From Glossina fuscipes (lineage: Eukaryota; Arthropoda; Insecta; Diptera; Glossinidae), in NCBI RefSeq assembly GCF_014805625.2, contig NW_023998431.1, forward strand, positions 488,687-552,686: DNA of 64,000 nucleotides, written 5' to 3'. Positions within the stretch are counted from its first letter, which is position 1, and every line of letters begins with the position of its first letter. Shown here in pieces: positions 45,761 to 58,185 of this stretch. Both the position numbers and the translations under genes were made by a program. Below the pieces are notes generated by a model. It made no database searches and had not been told where the DNA came from. It saw only the letters and a list, made by a program, of their open reading frames with translations.

Positions 45761-48475
45761 GCTTGACAACGATCATCTTGATCGACTCATTTTCACACTT
45801 TTTCAGCATTTCGTAACGGCGTCATAGCCAAGCCATGGTGCGTAAAATTGAACAAGTGATAATCAGAAGGTCTCGACAGAAGAATTCTTCAAATCACATA
45901 ACAAAACTAATGAATGTCGAAAACGCAACTTTGTGCGTTCTTTCATTACTGTCTGTATACACTAAGTAACTTAATAATACTATATGGGAAAATGTCATTT
46001 TATGTAAAGAAATGTCAAAATCATCGAATTTAACCGTCGTTACATAACATACAATGTACAATTAATAGTTCGTATTAGCTTATCAGTTTCACTAATGGGT
46101 GGCGCTAATCAAAATGCATGCCAGCATAATATATGTATGAACAATCTTAACAATCTGAAAATGTATGAGTATTGCCTGTAAACTTTTGCCATTATCGGAT
46201 AACATATGGATGCCCTCGCGATATAAACTTGAGTGTTTGGAGGCGAAATAGCCATCGGGTCAATTTTTGCACATCTTCGCAATTCACCTGCTAAATATGA
46301 CTGCATCGATCTCAAGAAGCGGTAATCGTATGTTGGAGATCACTGCCTACTATTCGTTCTTTCCAAGTTTTTTGTAGCTTACGACGTTTTCCTACCAAGC
46401 CAATAAAATTATTTTCGCAACTTTAGTTGCAGTTCTTTCAAGGTTAAATCCAGATAAAAATGCAGAAAAAGGCGATTCTCTTCCACTTTGATATACGCTG
46501 AACGATAGCTTGTAGGCAATTGAAACTTATAGCGTTCAAACGTGACTCTCCAAATTATCTAGATCGGAAGTTTGATGATTGAATGAAACGTGTCTTGGAA
46601 TTTATTTTTACACCTAATATAAAATCGCGTATTTTTATACTTGAGTGTAGCAATCGAAACCATTAAAGTAATACGCGTTCAATATCTGCTGGCAAGCATA
46701 AAAGTGTTCGTTTAGAGGTATCATACACGCCTAAGTACTACATTTTTGCACATGAATATTCATATTATGTTAATGAATAATAATAAGTAAGAAAAAATAA
46801 CGCCAGTTCAACGCTCATTAATGTTAATGTTAATTTTTATCCGTCACGAGAACTCTATCATAAGTCAGAAATCCTTCTAAGCCTATAAACCTAATTTAGA
46901 TGGCTATGCACATACGCACCTATATATAGTACAAACGTACTATACGTATATGTTGTTTAACATTAAATCCTTTACGATATTTTATTTTGCTTATAACAGT
47001 AATGCTTACATTTATGATTAACATAGAAATCGTTCCACGAACACGCAACGACGACTTATTACAAGGGGTTGTAAATTCAAAAATAAAGAAATAAAAGAAA
47101 AACAAAGGGAAAGAGATTTTGCCATTTACCCCCATCCCTTACGAGTGTTGTTCAAACATAACTAACTAACTACATATTTTACATAATTATAATTGCAGAT
47201 CGCCCGTAAAATGCGTGCATGTGAAAGTTGATTTCATTCGCTGAGCTGCTAATTAATGATAAACATGTAAAATTGAAAACTAGCACAAGCCTTAATGTTT
47301 GTATCGGTAATAATGTCGGTGATGTTGATAGCGGCGGTTATGTCTTTGTGCTGGCGGCAAGTGGTTTAAACACTTTACACTCTGTTGCTCAAAATGTTGT
47401 TTTTGTTCTTTATTTATTTATTTATTATTATTATGTTTTTTTTTTTTTCGTTTATTTACGATTTGTTTTGTGCTGTCCTGCGTTTCATTGATAATAAACA
47501 TGCACCTAACGGTACATTTGACTGCCGGTACACATGATGTTAAAATGTGTAGACTACACAGATTATTCGAAATATTGTTACACACTTGCACCGCACGCCA
47601 CGCCACGAAACGCAACGCAACGCAACGCAACGCAACACCACACCATCATCATTATTATCATCATTAGCGTTATTGTTGGGATAATTGCATGCAACTATGT
47701 GATTAAAAACATAAGGTGTATAAACAGATATGTGGTGACCTTAATGACAGAGTATTGTATTTCATATTTTGAAATAATTTTTCCTTTTCCTTTTTTCGTT
47801 TTTCCGTTTTTTGGTTTTTTTCTCTTTTTTTTTTTAGTGTAATCAATTAAACGATCTTGTCCAATAATACACTAAAAGGTGTATTTTGCTTTCATTCATG
47901 AAAAATTGAAATTTACTTCAACTTTTGCTAGATTATGTTTAAAATTTGTTGTTGTTATTGCTATTATGCTGTATTATTGTTGGTTTGCTCAAATTTTATT
48001 TTAAAACTTTCTTTTCATTATTTATTTTCTTCGTCAAGTCTTGTGAAAAGTGTTTGCTAACAAGTCGCAAGTTTTTTATAGCAGCTAACTGCACTGGATA
48101 ATTAATGATAGCAACAAGTTTTGCTTTAAATGCTGTTAATAACATACCTTATGGCGTCAGATCTCTTATTACACAACTATGGCAGCCTTACTATGTTCGC
48201 TACATACTTCACAGTCTATAGTAAAGTTTCTTTTCCGTTCCTTTTCTTTTTTTTTTTTTTTTTTTTTGTTTGTTTTCTCTTGCAAAAATGAGATGATTCT
48301 ATGCCTTCCGCCGTCAACAGAGTTTACGTTTGTGTTCGTGACGTATGCACTCTGTGTAGTTTATTAAATTTTCGAAAAGAATAAAACTTTGATAATTTAC
48401 ATTTTATATTGTTGTTACAAGAATGTTTCTTCGTCTTTTAGTTTTATCCCTCCCTACCCACTTTTTTTGGAAACT

Positions 48476-48506
<31 letters not shown>

Positions 48507-49034
48507 GAACCGATTGATTGACTTGCTTTTTGCTTTTGCAATTTCGTATCAGTAAACGCATAGCCATTTACTTACATGTCTTTAAAATTTAGAGAGAAAC
48601 ACATATCTTTCCCATTACGTTCGTTCGTTCGTAATATCCGTAGAAGGGCGTATTAGAGATTCCAAAATGGAAGATACCATCATTGATCACTTTGAAATTC
48701 TTAGCCAACCCAACCAAGCTCATCAGGACTGTGAGCACAAATATGTAACGGAAATGTATATATTTTCATCATAAGCTAAATATTCGTATAATATAGTGAC
48801 GGTAGGAAAGAAGTAATGAATGAGAAAGATATAGAGATAAAGAAGCGGCCGCACCGTAGTGATTATGTGCAACAGTAAGTAACCAGTTAAGTTGGTCCGG
48901 GTCTCTCTGCACCATTTATTATATCATTTTCTGATTATCTTTCTCTTTGATGTCTGTCTCTCCAAATATATTCCTGTGTTCAAGTTACAAATCAAAATTT
49001 TCGTAATAAATTTGAATTAAATTTTATAAATTAT
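45761..49034. other. unassigned stretch with simple sequence
   Basis: Holds a (AACGC)n pentanucleotide at 47609-47636, T-rich tracts at 47440-47449, 47815-47836 and 48248-48267, and an A-run at 48479-48500. A minus-strand block at 46150-46260 faintly resembles a retroelement integrase but is not secure. No host gene found. Confidence 0.5.
47609..47636. repeat. (AACGC)n minisatellite
   Basis: Five perfect AACGC units in tandem followed by AAC, preceded by related CCACG words. Confidence 0.9.
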
Positions 49035-49722
49035 TATTTTTGACTCAAGGACGAACGCTACCGAAAATGGTTTGGATCGGTTCACTTTTTCGTGTACTCC
49101 CCATTTTACTGCCCTATTTATAAAAATCGTTGTACGGCAAAAGTTGTAATTTTCAAAATTTCTCGACAAAAGTGGCTAAGTAATAGCATTTTGGCATTCG
49201 AAATTAATGTGGAAACTTTGGGCCGGCTGGGACAATTTTTTGAACCACCTCTCATTTAACGACAACTAAAGTTCGTATGACAAAAAGGTATAATTTTCAA
49301 TGATTCATAATGAAAACCAGATCCTAATAGCAATTTAAGATAAAAAAATAAACTGTACCAAATTTGTACCACGTACGCCCATTTTTTGGATCCTACCCTA
49401 CGTAAGGATTTTCATGAAAATTTTTGTTTTTTTGGGCAGAAAAGTTGAAGATTTCATATTTCATGACGAAAACTGATCCATTATAGTAATTTTACATAAA
49501 ATTTAACTGTGCTGAATTTGGAACACGTACCTCAATATCTGAACAATCATTCTTGCGAAAGATAACAGTGTATTTGCAAAGAGGTCAAATTTTCAATATG
49601 CATTAATACTAAGTTGATATAAAAACAGGATATAATTTTTGTCATCTATGGCAAAAATAAAAATTATGTTAGACAATGTCGTTCTGGCCCGACTATTATG
49701 TTTTCACTCGTTTTAACCTTAA
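49035..49722 (+). repeat. repeat A copy lacking the head
   Basis: It starts at the ACTCAAGGACGAACGCTACC block, continues through GGATCGGTTCACTTTTTCGT, ATAGCAATTTAAGAT, CCATTTTTTGGATCCTACCC, and ends TCTGGCCCGACTATTATGTT TTCACTCG. Confidence 0.75.
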
Positions 49723-50839
49723 GCCGGGGATATCGAAAATTCGTTACACAACCGCATAATTGTCATTGATGTATTTTTGTGATGAACAGATGAATGAGCA
49801 AACCTTTCCACCAGCCAGAGATGGTCAATTTTGTTATAGCGCCCAGACAACGCACAGCAACCACTATTGTTTGATAAGCGATTTTAAACAGATCTATATA
49901 TGCATTTTTCTCCGCCCGTCTCTGTTCAGCGACTTTTTCAACGTTTTGCTGGTTTTTTGCTTAAGTTTCGTCACTATTAAGAATGACTACAAAAATTGCA
50001 ATTTATTAAAAAATAAAAGAACGCAATCAAATATTAAATCTATTTAAAGATAAATTTTATTATATTATCCGACTTTTCGAAATCGCAAACAAAATTATTG
50101 TTGGATTGCGGGAGCGAGTAGGCGAAGGATCTCGATAAATGTCAAGTACGATGGAGTTTTCAATAAAGCAAATAGCTTAAGATGCTAGCGCTTTAAAACT
50201 TTGCTCTTTCAATTTATTTACTTGGCTAAACGAATTATAATAGTAATAAGAATTTTTAATAAGAGTGGAGTGAAAGATAGTAAACATATCATCCTATGAA
50301 AAGTTGTGTTAAGAGCAAACGTGGTTGGTAACGAAAAGAGTAATATATTAAGTGAAGTGAATATCATGAAATCACTTTTGCTGATTCTTTTCTTCTTTTT
50401 CCTTGACAAAAGAATTCATTTATTGGCTTGTAGTTTTCTATTACTATAATTGTTATTTCTTAGAAATTTCTACATTTAAATTTGTTTTCTTTTTGTAGAA
50501 TAAGTTTACACAGTAAACAACAAGAGCGATGCAACGAAAAAAATTTAATAAAAAAGAGCAGCAGACATTTTACACGGCACATGTCAATATAAAAATAGCA
50601 TATATAACAGCTCCTACGGATATTGCTTATTGTAATAAACATTCAATTTATTGATAGTTTGCAGATTTTTTGCAAGAATTCTCGGATAGAAATCTATTTA
50701 AAGGAACTGAAAGAGATTGTTTCGATGTTTCTTATCTTTGATATCGCTCACCGCTCATAAATAAATATTTGTACGAGACTGTGCCGGCCATGCTGTATGA
50801 AATTTTACGATAGCTAAGATATTGTCTGTCACATCATCA
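49723..50839. other. unassigned AT-rich stretch
   Basis: No gene recognised. A 95-codon plus frame at 49760-50047 and short minus frames near 50218-50642 have no known domain. Confidence 0.5.
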
Positions 50840-51390
50840 TCAAGGCATCAATTTTCAAAATTTCTCGGCAAAAGTTCCTAAGTGGTAGTACTTCGGCATT
50901 CTAAATTGGTATAAAAACTTCGGTCTGGTTGATGTAGTTTTTGAACCCCCCTCATATAAAAAAAAAATTAAAGTTAATGCGACAAAATGGTATAATTTTC
51001 AATGCTTCACAATGAAAATTATATCATAATAGTAATTTAATATAAAGTATTTAACGGTGCCAAATTTGGACCATTTCGACCTACTTTTTTGGATCCTATC
51101 CCAATGAGGATTTTCATGAAAATAGATCCTTTGCAGAGCAAAAAGGTCTAGGCTTTAATATGTGGTGATTTTTCGATCCTTCCCTATGTAAGGATTAAAC
51201 TTGTGCTACACTAGATTGCCTTTTGGGCCAGCTTCCCCATAAATACGCACGTAAAAAATATGATTTCATATAGAAAAAAAAATATAATTTTTGTATACTA
51301 TAATTAAAATAAGAATTGCGTTAGACATTGTGGTGCAGGGTATTTAATTGTCGGCTATATCCGACTATAATGTTCTCACTTGTTTTTAAA
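50840..51390 (+). repeat. repeat A copy lacking the head
   Basis: From CAATTTTCAAAATTTCTCGG through CAATGCTTCACAATGAAAAT, CCTACTTTTTTGGATCCTAT, to the tail GTGGTGCAGGGTATTTAATT, GTCGGCTATATCCGACTATA, ATGTTCTCACTTG. It is followed after 35 bp by another copy in the same orientation. Confidence 0.8.
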
Positions 51391-51424
51391 TTAAATTAAT
51401 ACGATTAGAATTTCATGGTATCTA

Positions 51425-51795
51425 CTTGTTTATACTCTACACCACTTGCAGCACGAGGATACGTTTCTGCGGACGTACGCAATATCCAGAATGATTTGAA
51501 ATAAACACCACGATAGCGTTTGTCTGTCTGTTCGTCTGCCCGTCCGTATGTCCATCTGGCCTTTTCCTTATGTTCAATCTATAGTTAGCAATTTTTGAGA
51601 TATTTTAATGCAATGATATTGCTGCACTGACATATTTCAGCCCGATGGCTGGGGTTCGGATCGGATGACATTTTCGACCACTTGCCATATAACACCTCAT
51701 TTTGAGAACTTGTTGTGTGAAAAACAGCATTCAGCGATGTAGGATATTTAATTGCGGCTCGTGTCCCACTATATTGATTTCATTGGGTTTTTTTT
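51425..51795 (+). repeat. repeat A, short copy with head and tail
   Basis: Head ATACTCTACACCACTTGCAG, CACGAGGATACG; middle GTCTGTCTGTTCGTCTGCCC, TTTTGAGATATTTTAATG, GACATTTTCGACCACTTGCC; tail AGCGATGTAGGATATTTAAT, TGCGGCTCGTGTCCCACTAT. At about 370 bp it lacks the long central block present in the near-1-kb copies. Confidence 0.8.
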
Positions 51796-53349
51796 TTTCC
51801 TTTTAAAGAAAAATTATGACATGAATTAGTTTTTGTTATGCGTTAAGAAAATTTGCATTTGTTATAAATTCTTTATGATTTCCCTAAATAAAGAGAATTT
51901 TTGCACAAATTTAATTGAAAGTCAATGCAATTGGCAAAGCGCTTCACATTAAAATCGAAAAAGTGTAGAAAAAGACGAACTAAGAAATCGTAAATTGTTT
52001 GCTACATTACATATTATGCAATTGAATGTATACAAGTATGTGTGATTGCTATAAACAGTAGTTGCATTTGAAGCAGTAAAGCAATTGGCGAAAGACATCT
52101 TGGCCTTAAAAAATAAAAACAAGTCAAAAAAGCTATTTAGAAAACAACATTAAAAATTGTAATATAAAAAATCAACAACAATAATAATAACAGCAAACTT
52201 AGCAAACATAAATAAAATAAGAAAATTTGTCGATGCATTCGAAATAGAAGAAGAATTTTCTTCGACTATTTCTTGCTTTTCTTTTCTTCGAAAGCACTTA
52301 AATTGGCCTCAAGTTAGCACAATACAACATACATTAGCGTCATCATCGTCGAGATCTTCATCATTGTTATCGTTAAACCGACATCTAACAAATACAAATG
52401 AATTGTATTTCATTTCAAAAAAGATAAAAAAAATTATACGAAATAAAACATACAGTGAAGAAAACAAGAGAAAAAAAATGAAAAAGAAACCAATCAATGT
52501 TGCGCATCAACGAATAGATAAAGCAACATTTTGCTAAAAAAGAATTAGCAGCAAGTGAACGCAAACCCGTCGACCCAGCAAACAATAATGGAAAAGTAAC
52601 TCTTGTTCAATTGTGTGCGGATTCTCTAGCGAGAGACTTTTCGACTATCTCAGCTTTTCGTTCCTTTCTATCCCTTATTTTTCTTCTCCGGTTTTTTTTT
52701 TTTTTGCTATAGATTTTAACAGGAAACGTCAATATTAATAAATAAAAATCGTGCATTATTATATATATAAGTTTTACTATACATTCGGGCTCAATTTTGT
52801 TAAAGAGATAACGTAATCTGGAATGGTTTGAAAAGAATATACAAATATGTTAAATGCCGCATAAGTGACGAAGTCAACAAATAAAAATAAGTCAACAACC
52901 AAATAACAAAATAATTTCCGGTATATTTCTCCCTATCATTCTGTCCAGAGTGGTACGTACATTAAACTGAATTATATATGCACACGCCTGGTACAATCAT
53001 TTGCTCTAAATACGTTCTTCTCTTGGGAACGTTACGTGCGACCAGTGATGCAATTGAGCCGAAAAACAGCAAAGCCATTTTTCAACACAATGACTGTTGG
53101 TGCGGCGGTGTGGCTAAGCTCACCAAAAAAAAAAAAAAAAAAAAACAAAACAAAAAAAATCTGAGCACTGAACTGCAATGCGCTACATTCCCACTTGTAT
53201 TTACCGGACATACTCTTACTTATTACGTGCTTCAGCAAAGCTTTTATTCTTATGGCGGGAATAAAAGAAAAATCTTAGCTTTAAACACACAGTTGTCTTT
53301 CCAGGTCGCAATCGATGTAACGGCTGTGCGATGGACGGAACGTTTTTAA
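51796..53349. other. unassigned AT-rich stretch
   Basis: Contains a T-run near 52689-52705 and an A-run at 53125-53143. The 123-codon plus frame at 52978-53349 (longest in the window) runs through the A-run and into the repeat A copy and encodes nothing recognisable. Confidence 0.5.
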
Positions 53350-53675
53350 ATAAAAGACCACGTGCGATGATTATCCAAAGTAAGGCATCGTCTGGGAAGT
53401 GGTCGAAAAAGAGGTCCGATGCCAACTATTTGCAATAGCGTTCGGCCTTGGGCCCAAACACGCCAATGTACTAAATTTCATCTTAATATCTCAAAAAGTT
53501 CGGCCTGTAGGGTGAATACAAGAGAAGGAAACAGACGGCCGGACAGAGGAGACCAACAAGATTAAATCAATTCAGAAAATGATTCTAAATTCGATCGATA
53601 TAATAAAAGGTGACTCTATCTCAATTCCTTCTACGCGTTGTATGTGTCCGTAAATAGTGTAAGGCATAAAAGTCG
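53350..53675 (-). repeat. repeat A copy, head half, minus orientation
   Basis: Plus-strand words GGGAAGTGGTCGAAAAAGAG, AATAGCGTTCGGCCTTGGG, CGCCAATGTACTAAATTTCA, AAAATGATTCTAAATTCGAT, GATATAATAAAAGGTGACTC and GTCCGTAAATAGTGTAAGGC ATAAAA match the head half of repeat A inverted. Confidence 0.75.
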
Positions 53676-53863
53676 GCAAAAACTTATTCATATTTTTAAT
53701 GACCATAAGTTATTTGCATTTTATAAACTGTTTTGATAAAATATTATATTATATATATAATCTTTAATAATTTTCTGATCGGTGTACAAATCTATTTAAT
53801 GTATTCGTTAACTTTGTAGATGTTTTATTTTAATCTTTCCATTTTCAATATTGCCTTAATACT

Positions 53864-53919
53864 ACACACAGCCACACACACACACACACACATACACACA
53901 CATACACACACATACACGC
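53864..53919. repeat. CA microsatellite, interrupted
   Basis: CA dinucleotide array with regularly spaced CATA interruptions. Confidence 0.9.
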
Positions 53920-56094
53920 AGAGACCCTTCAACATTTTTGTTGCTAGAGTGGGCTGCAAAAAGGAAAAAAAATAAAAAGCAAACTTAATATATGACCTCT
54001 GAGAAATCTCTATTTAATCGAAAATCTTAAGAAAACTTCGAAAACAAAAAGTTTATTCGTTTTCGTTCATATGTTTACGACGAGAGGTATACTACTTTCA
54101 TCATTTCGTTTACCGCACAAAGAAGTGGACAACGCAAAGGGTAAAACATTTCCACACATAATCGATTTGAGCTTTCGTCCGCTTAACATAGAATATTAAA
54201 ACTAGAGCAAAACACTTAACTGATTGTTTGTGGACGATGCCTTGTGGTGCCGCAACAGGATTACAGTTTACAAATGTAGAAAATAAAGTCAAACAATTTA
54301 ATCGTATTTACATTATATGAGCGGTTCGCCAAGGTTCTCCACTACCCTGAGGTTAAGGTACATTTTCACACCAAAAAAATAAATTCGAAAAATTTCGAAT
54401 TGATCAGTGGCATTATAAGTATAAGAAGATGCAACCAGTCTTGCATCTACAATTCAGGGTTCACTTAGAAAGTGAATCAATCTCTATCAGAGAAGTGTCT
54501 TTCTGTAAAGACTTCAATTAAGAATTTTGAAAGAAAATTTGAAACGCTCCGTAATTCCCATATGTAAGCAGTTAACTTGAAGTCTGATCTGCTAGTCAGT
54601 CGCACATCCATCGAATTTAGAAAAGATTCGCTTGAATATCTGAACTTTTGAAAAACCGACGATTATCATTATCGTTGACGCTTATGTTCTTATGTTCGAT
54701 AAATAGCGGAGGAGACAAGGAGTAGATAATAAATTAATTGATTTTGCTAAGGTCCACTCTTTAAAAAACTAAATTACGGAAGTATATTGCAGTTGGGAGA
54801 AGCACCTTTCTTTTGATAAGGGAAACTAGAATTAGTTACACAAGCCCGTACGAAATTTAAAAATTATATTACAATTTCCTCAATTGCTATAATAATAATA
54901 AAATTTTAGCATATACTTAAAGATATTATAAATTTGATAGAAATGTGCGTAGACAATATGTAGATAATTAATACATTGAACGTGCATAATGCTTGGCAAA
55001 TACTCATGCAACTTGGACAGCTATCTTAGATTCGAGATCTTGGCGTTTTTCGTAGATCGTATGTTTAAAATTGTATTAAAACGTGGGTGAATTTTAAGGG
55101 CACACGGCCTAATTAAGTTGAAATTTCTTGCAATCTTCCAAATACGAAATCAAATTACGTGATGATGTTATGTGTCAGTGGATACGACTGCATTTTGCAA
55201 ATTTTCATTGGATGAAGAAAAATTGAAAATATGTAAATGAAATTTTCATTTTTTTGTTTTTGCTTCCATTGAATGAAAAAGTTAAAATTTTTCGAATATT
55301 CTTTCTGCACCTTGCAAACTTTCTGATTGACTTAATTAGAATTTTATACAAATTCTGCATAAATATTCTTAAAAACCAAAACATATATATATATATATAT
55401 AGTATGTATACGCAGTAGATTACGTATAAATTTATATTTTGGCGCAATAACAATAAAAAAGAACTGCAAACTATTTATTTCAACGAACAAACAAAAGCTT
55501 AATTAACAAACTCTGTTAGAAATAAGTAAGAAAAAGTTATGCACATTTTGAGTCGAATCTTTCAAGTCGAGTCGACTATCTGAAGACAAAAAATATGACA
55601 ATCATTTAATTTATTCTTAAAATTGGGTAGTGTGTTTCATTCATTAAGCAAAATCCGCCCCCCTCCTCTATCTAATGAACAAACTTCAAATATTGCTGCG
55701 ATAATAACAGCGCATCTTCTTGCCGCCATCACATGCCGTGAAAGCAGTTTTTGCTACGGTTTCGAAGTCATTACCTGTGGTAGTACTAGTTGGGAATTTT
55801 AAGAATTTCTTCAATTGAAATTTCGTTAATCCATTTCCGTAAGCAATTCGGGCAATTTTTTACCTCTTAATAATAATTAATTTACTTGAAAAATTTTATT
55901 CAATAAGGATTTCAATAGTAAACTATTAATTAGGATAATTTCCTTAATTAAGAATACGGCTATCGGTTGGCCCCTTTCGAACCATACGTTCAAGAAGCGA
56001 CACATCGAACAACAAAATTAACATGCTTCGCATACTTCGTCATGGCGAGTATCAAAATACTGCAAAAGAGCAGTAATTAAAATTTGTGTATTGC

Positions 56095-56095
<1 letters not shown>

Positions 56096-56131
<36 letters not shown>
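56096..56131. repeat. poly-A tract (36 nt)
   Basis: Uninterrupted A homopolymer followed by AG-rich sequence. No attached element body recognised. Confidence 0.9.
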
Positions 56132-56136
<5 letters not shown>

Positions 56137-56534
56137 AAAAAGAAGAAAATGTCAGTCAGTTTTTCCGTTAAATACGTTTCGTAAACGCTTCAGGAAAGAC
56201 AACGTGTTGTGTCTTGAAAACTGCATACACCGAAGCGATGCTCCCATGTTTTATTATTTAAATGAATTTTCATTTTATAGTTTTCATTTTCGTTGCTTCC
56301 ATTCCTTTTATTATTAATTTAAGTTTCGTAGCTCTATTTACGTTAAAAAACGAGGACTTTTTCCCCTTTTTTTTTTTTTTTTTTTTTTTTATTAGCACAA
56401 TTTGATTCTTTCAAACGGAAATTATTTAAAATAATAATAAGCGATTTAAAACTGTTAAATTAAAAACTAAAATGTTTTAAAGTTAATGCTTCTTGTGCTC
56501 ATTGCACTGCCGTAATTGTTTATTGCGTGCATTG

Positions 56535-56536
<2 letters not shown>

Positions 56537-56576
<40 letters not shown>

Positions 56577-56580
56577 TCTC
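56537..56580. repeat. CT microsatellite
   Basis: CT dinucleotide array ending in the same TTTCTCTTTCTCT interruption as the array at 36062-36141. Confidence 0.95.
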
Positions 56581-57084
56581 TGATAGCTCTATCAGAATAA
56601 TGCCGTATCGTAAATTCTTCAAAATTGATCTGAAGGTATATTGAATGCAAAATTCACGAAAGAATACGTTTTTAATTGAAAAGAAATAAAAAAGAAAAGC
56701 CCAAGATTCATAAGAAAATGTCGCGAAACCATATGCAAGAAACAGAGTAAACAAAACGTTTTATGGAAGCGTAATTATTCTGTTCGATAATTATGAAAAT
56801 TAAAGCAGCGCTGCTCCCTCATTCAAGCTTTTACTTAAAACATAATATATTATGAGCACATATTTCCACTTAACATAAAATAATCGAAGAGCAACATAGG
56901 TAGTCGAAAAGATAAACAAAGTGACAAACATCAAACATTCACAGAGCTCACAGCACATACAACATTAGGGGAATGATTTCAAATTCTCAAGTTTTTGCTA
57001 ATTGCTGGTGAAACCATTAATCGATTATGTTAATTGTGCTATTTAAACGAAGGAGTATAAAATTTTGAAAATTTCTTGTTCGAG

Positions 57085-57360
57085 TTACACTCTACACCAA
57101 TTGTCGTGCAAAGCTCTATTAATTTTGTGTAGATGTCTATAGCATCCGGAACGATTTGAGGCAGACTCGTCCTTTATTATAGCACTTGTCTGTCCGACGT
57201 AATCTCTTGTATGGGTGTTGGCCGAAGGACAAACGCCATTAAAAATAGTTCGGTTTGGACGACTTTTTCGATAGCTTCCGATTTTCGAAAATAAAGTGTT
57301 ATATGGATAACTGTGTGACGGCATAGGGTATTTAATGGTTATTATGCTTCTAGTAGACAG
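57085..57360 (+). repeat. repeat A, short copy
   Basis: Head TACACTCTACACCAATTGTC, then AGATGTCTATAGCATCCGGA; middle CTTGTCTGTCC and GGACGACTTTTTCGATAGCT; tail CGGCATAGGGTATTTAATGG. It lacks the long central block. Confidence 0.75.
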
Positions 57361-57679
57361 ACAGAGCACACTTTCACATCGATGAATTGATATCTGACCG
57401 AGAATATATGTTCATTTCATAAGTTTCCCATACGCACTGTATGTTTTACAAACAAACGCTTCTTAACATCGTAAGTATTGGGAAAAATTTTGAGCACCCT
57501 TCGTTTCAGCAAATATAGGTAAGAATTTTTCCTAATTACCCGCTCTAAACTATAGATGACGAGTCTTTTTTCGAAAAAATTTCACTCGCAGTCAATATTA
57601 CTAATCTTCAGTTCCAAATGTAAAGACACCAAGTTGTTTAACACTTAGTTGGTAATCATTAAATTTGAACAGTCTCAGT
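57361..57679. other. unassigned spacer between two repeat A copies
   Basis: No feature recognised. Confidence 0.5.
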
Positions 57680-58185
57680 GAACGTATAAAATTTGATACA
57701 CTGACACATGTTAGCCCACTAGTGAGACGTACTGAAAATAGGATGAATCGCACTTCTTACATAACCTCCTTCTTTGAAAAAAACTTAATATGAAGAAAGA
57801 ATTTGGTGTTTTGAATGCATCTCGCCGAAGATCGATGAAAAGTAAAATTTTGACATAGAAGTAAGTATGGAATAGGAGCAATTTTTAATATACTCCCATA
57901 ATAAATCCTTCCCTTTCTTTTAAAATTTCCCCTTTGCCGCCTTTATACAACGACAAAGTCTAATTTCTAATATTTTATGATGAAAATTTGTTGCGGTTTT
58001 ATTGACTTGGCATCTAAATTTATCGACCAAATTGACCTATTTTTCGGATACATTAGCTTTTTATATAACTTCTCAGGGGAGCTAAGAGTTTACACAGTAA
58101 TAAAGTTTTGGTATTTTATTGGATGAAGTAAATATCTAAGAGGTGTAGGGTAATTAAAGGTCGGACTCACCTTTCTTTCTAAATA
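57680..58185 (+). repeat. repeat A copy, tail half (subtype with ATTTGGCAG block)
   Basis: Shares with 28035-28440 the blocks AAAATTTGATACACTGACAC, GACTTGGCATCTAAATTTAT, CGACCAAATTGACCTATTTT and the tail AGAGGTGTAGGGTAATTAAA, GGTCGGACTCACC. Confidence 0.7.

Larger units (their letters stand above)
53676..57084. other. unassigned AT-rich stretch with several simple repeats
   Basis: Simple sequence is plentiful: CA array 53864-53919, AT array 55383-55402, A-run 56096-56131, T-run 56367-56390, CT array 56537-56580. No host gene, tRNA or transposon protein recognised. Confidence 0.5.

Noticed and set aside
47609..47636. Short tandem units that might suggest a CRISPR-like array
   Set aside because: The units are 5 bp with no spacers. 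This is a minisatellite in eukaryotic DNA.
52978..53349. Longest open frame in the window (123 codons, plus strand)
   Set aside because: It runs through a 19-nt A-run (encoding poly-lysine) and into an inverted repeat A copy. No domain is recognisable.
56084..56317. Plus-strand frame beginning in poly-lysine
   Set aside because: It is opened by a 36-nt A-run. The remainder has no domain.
56467..56754. 95-codon minus frame with an RE-repeat segment
   Set aside because: The Arg-Glu repeat is just the CT microsatellite read in this frame.
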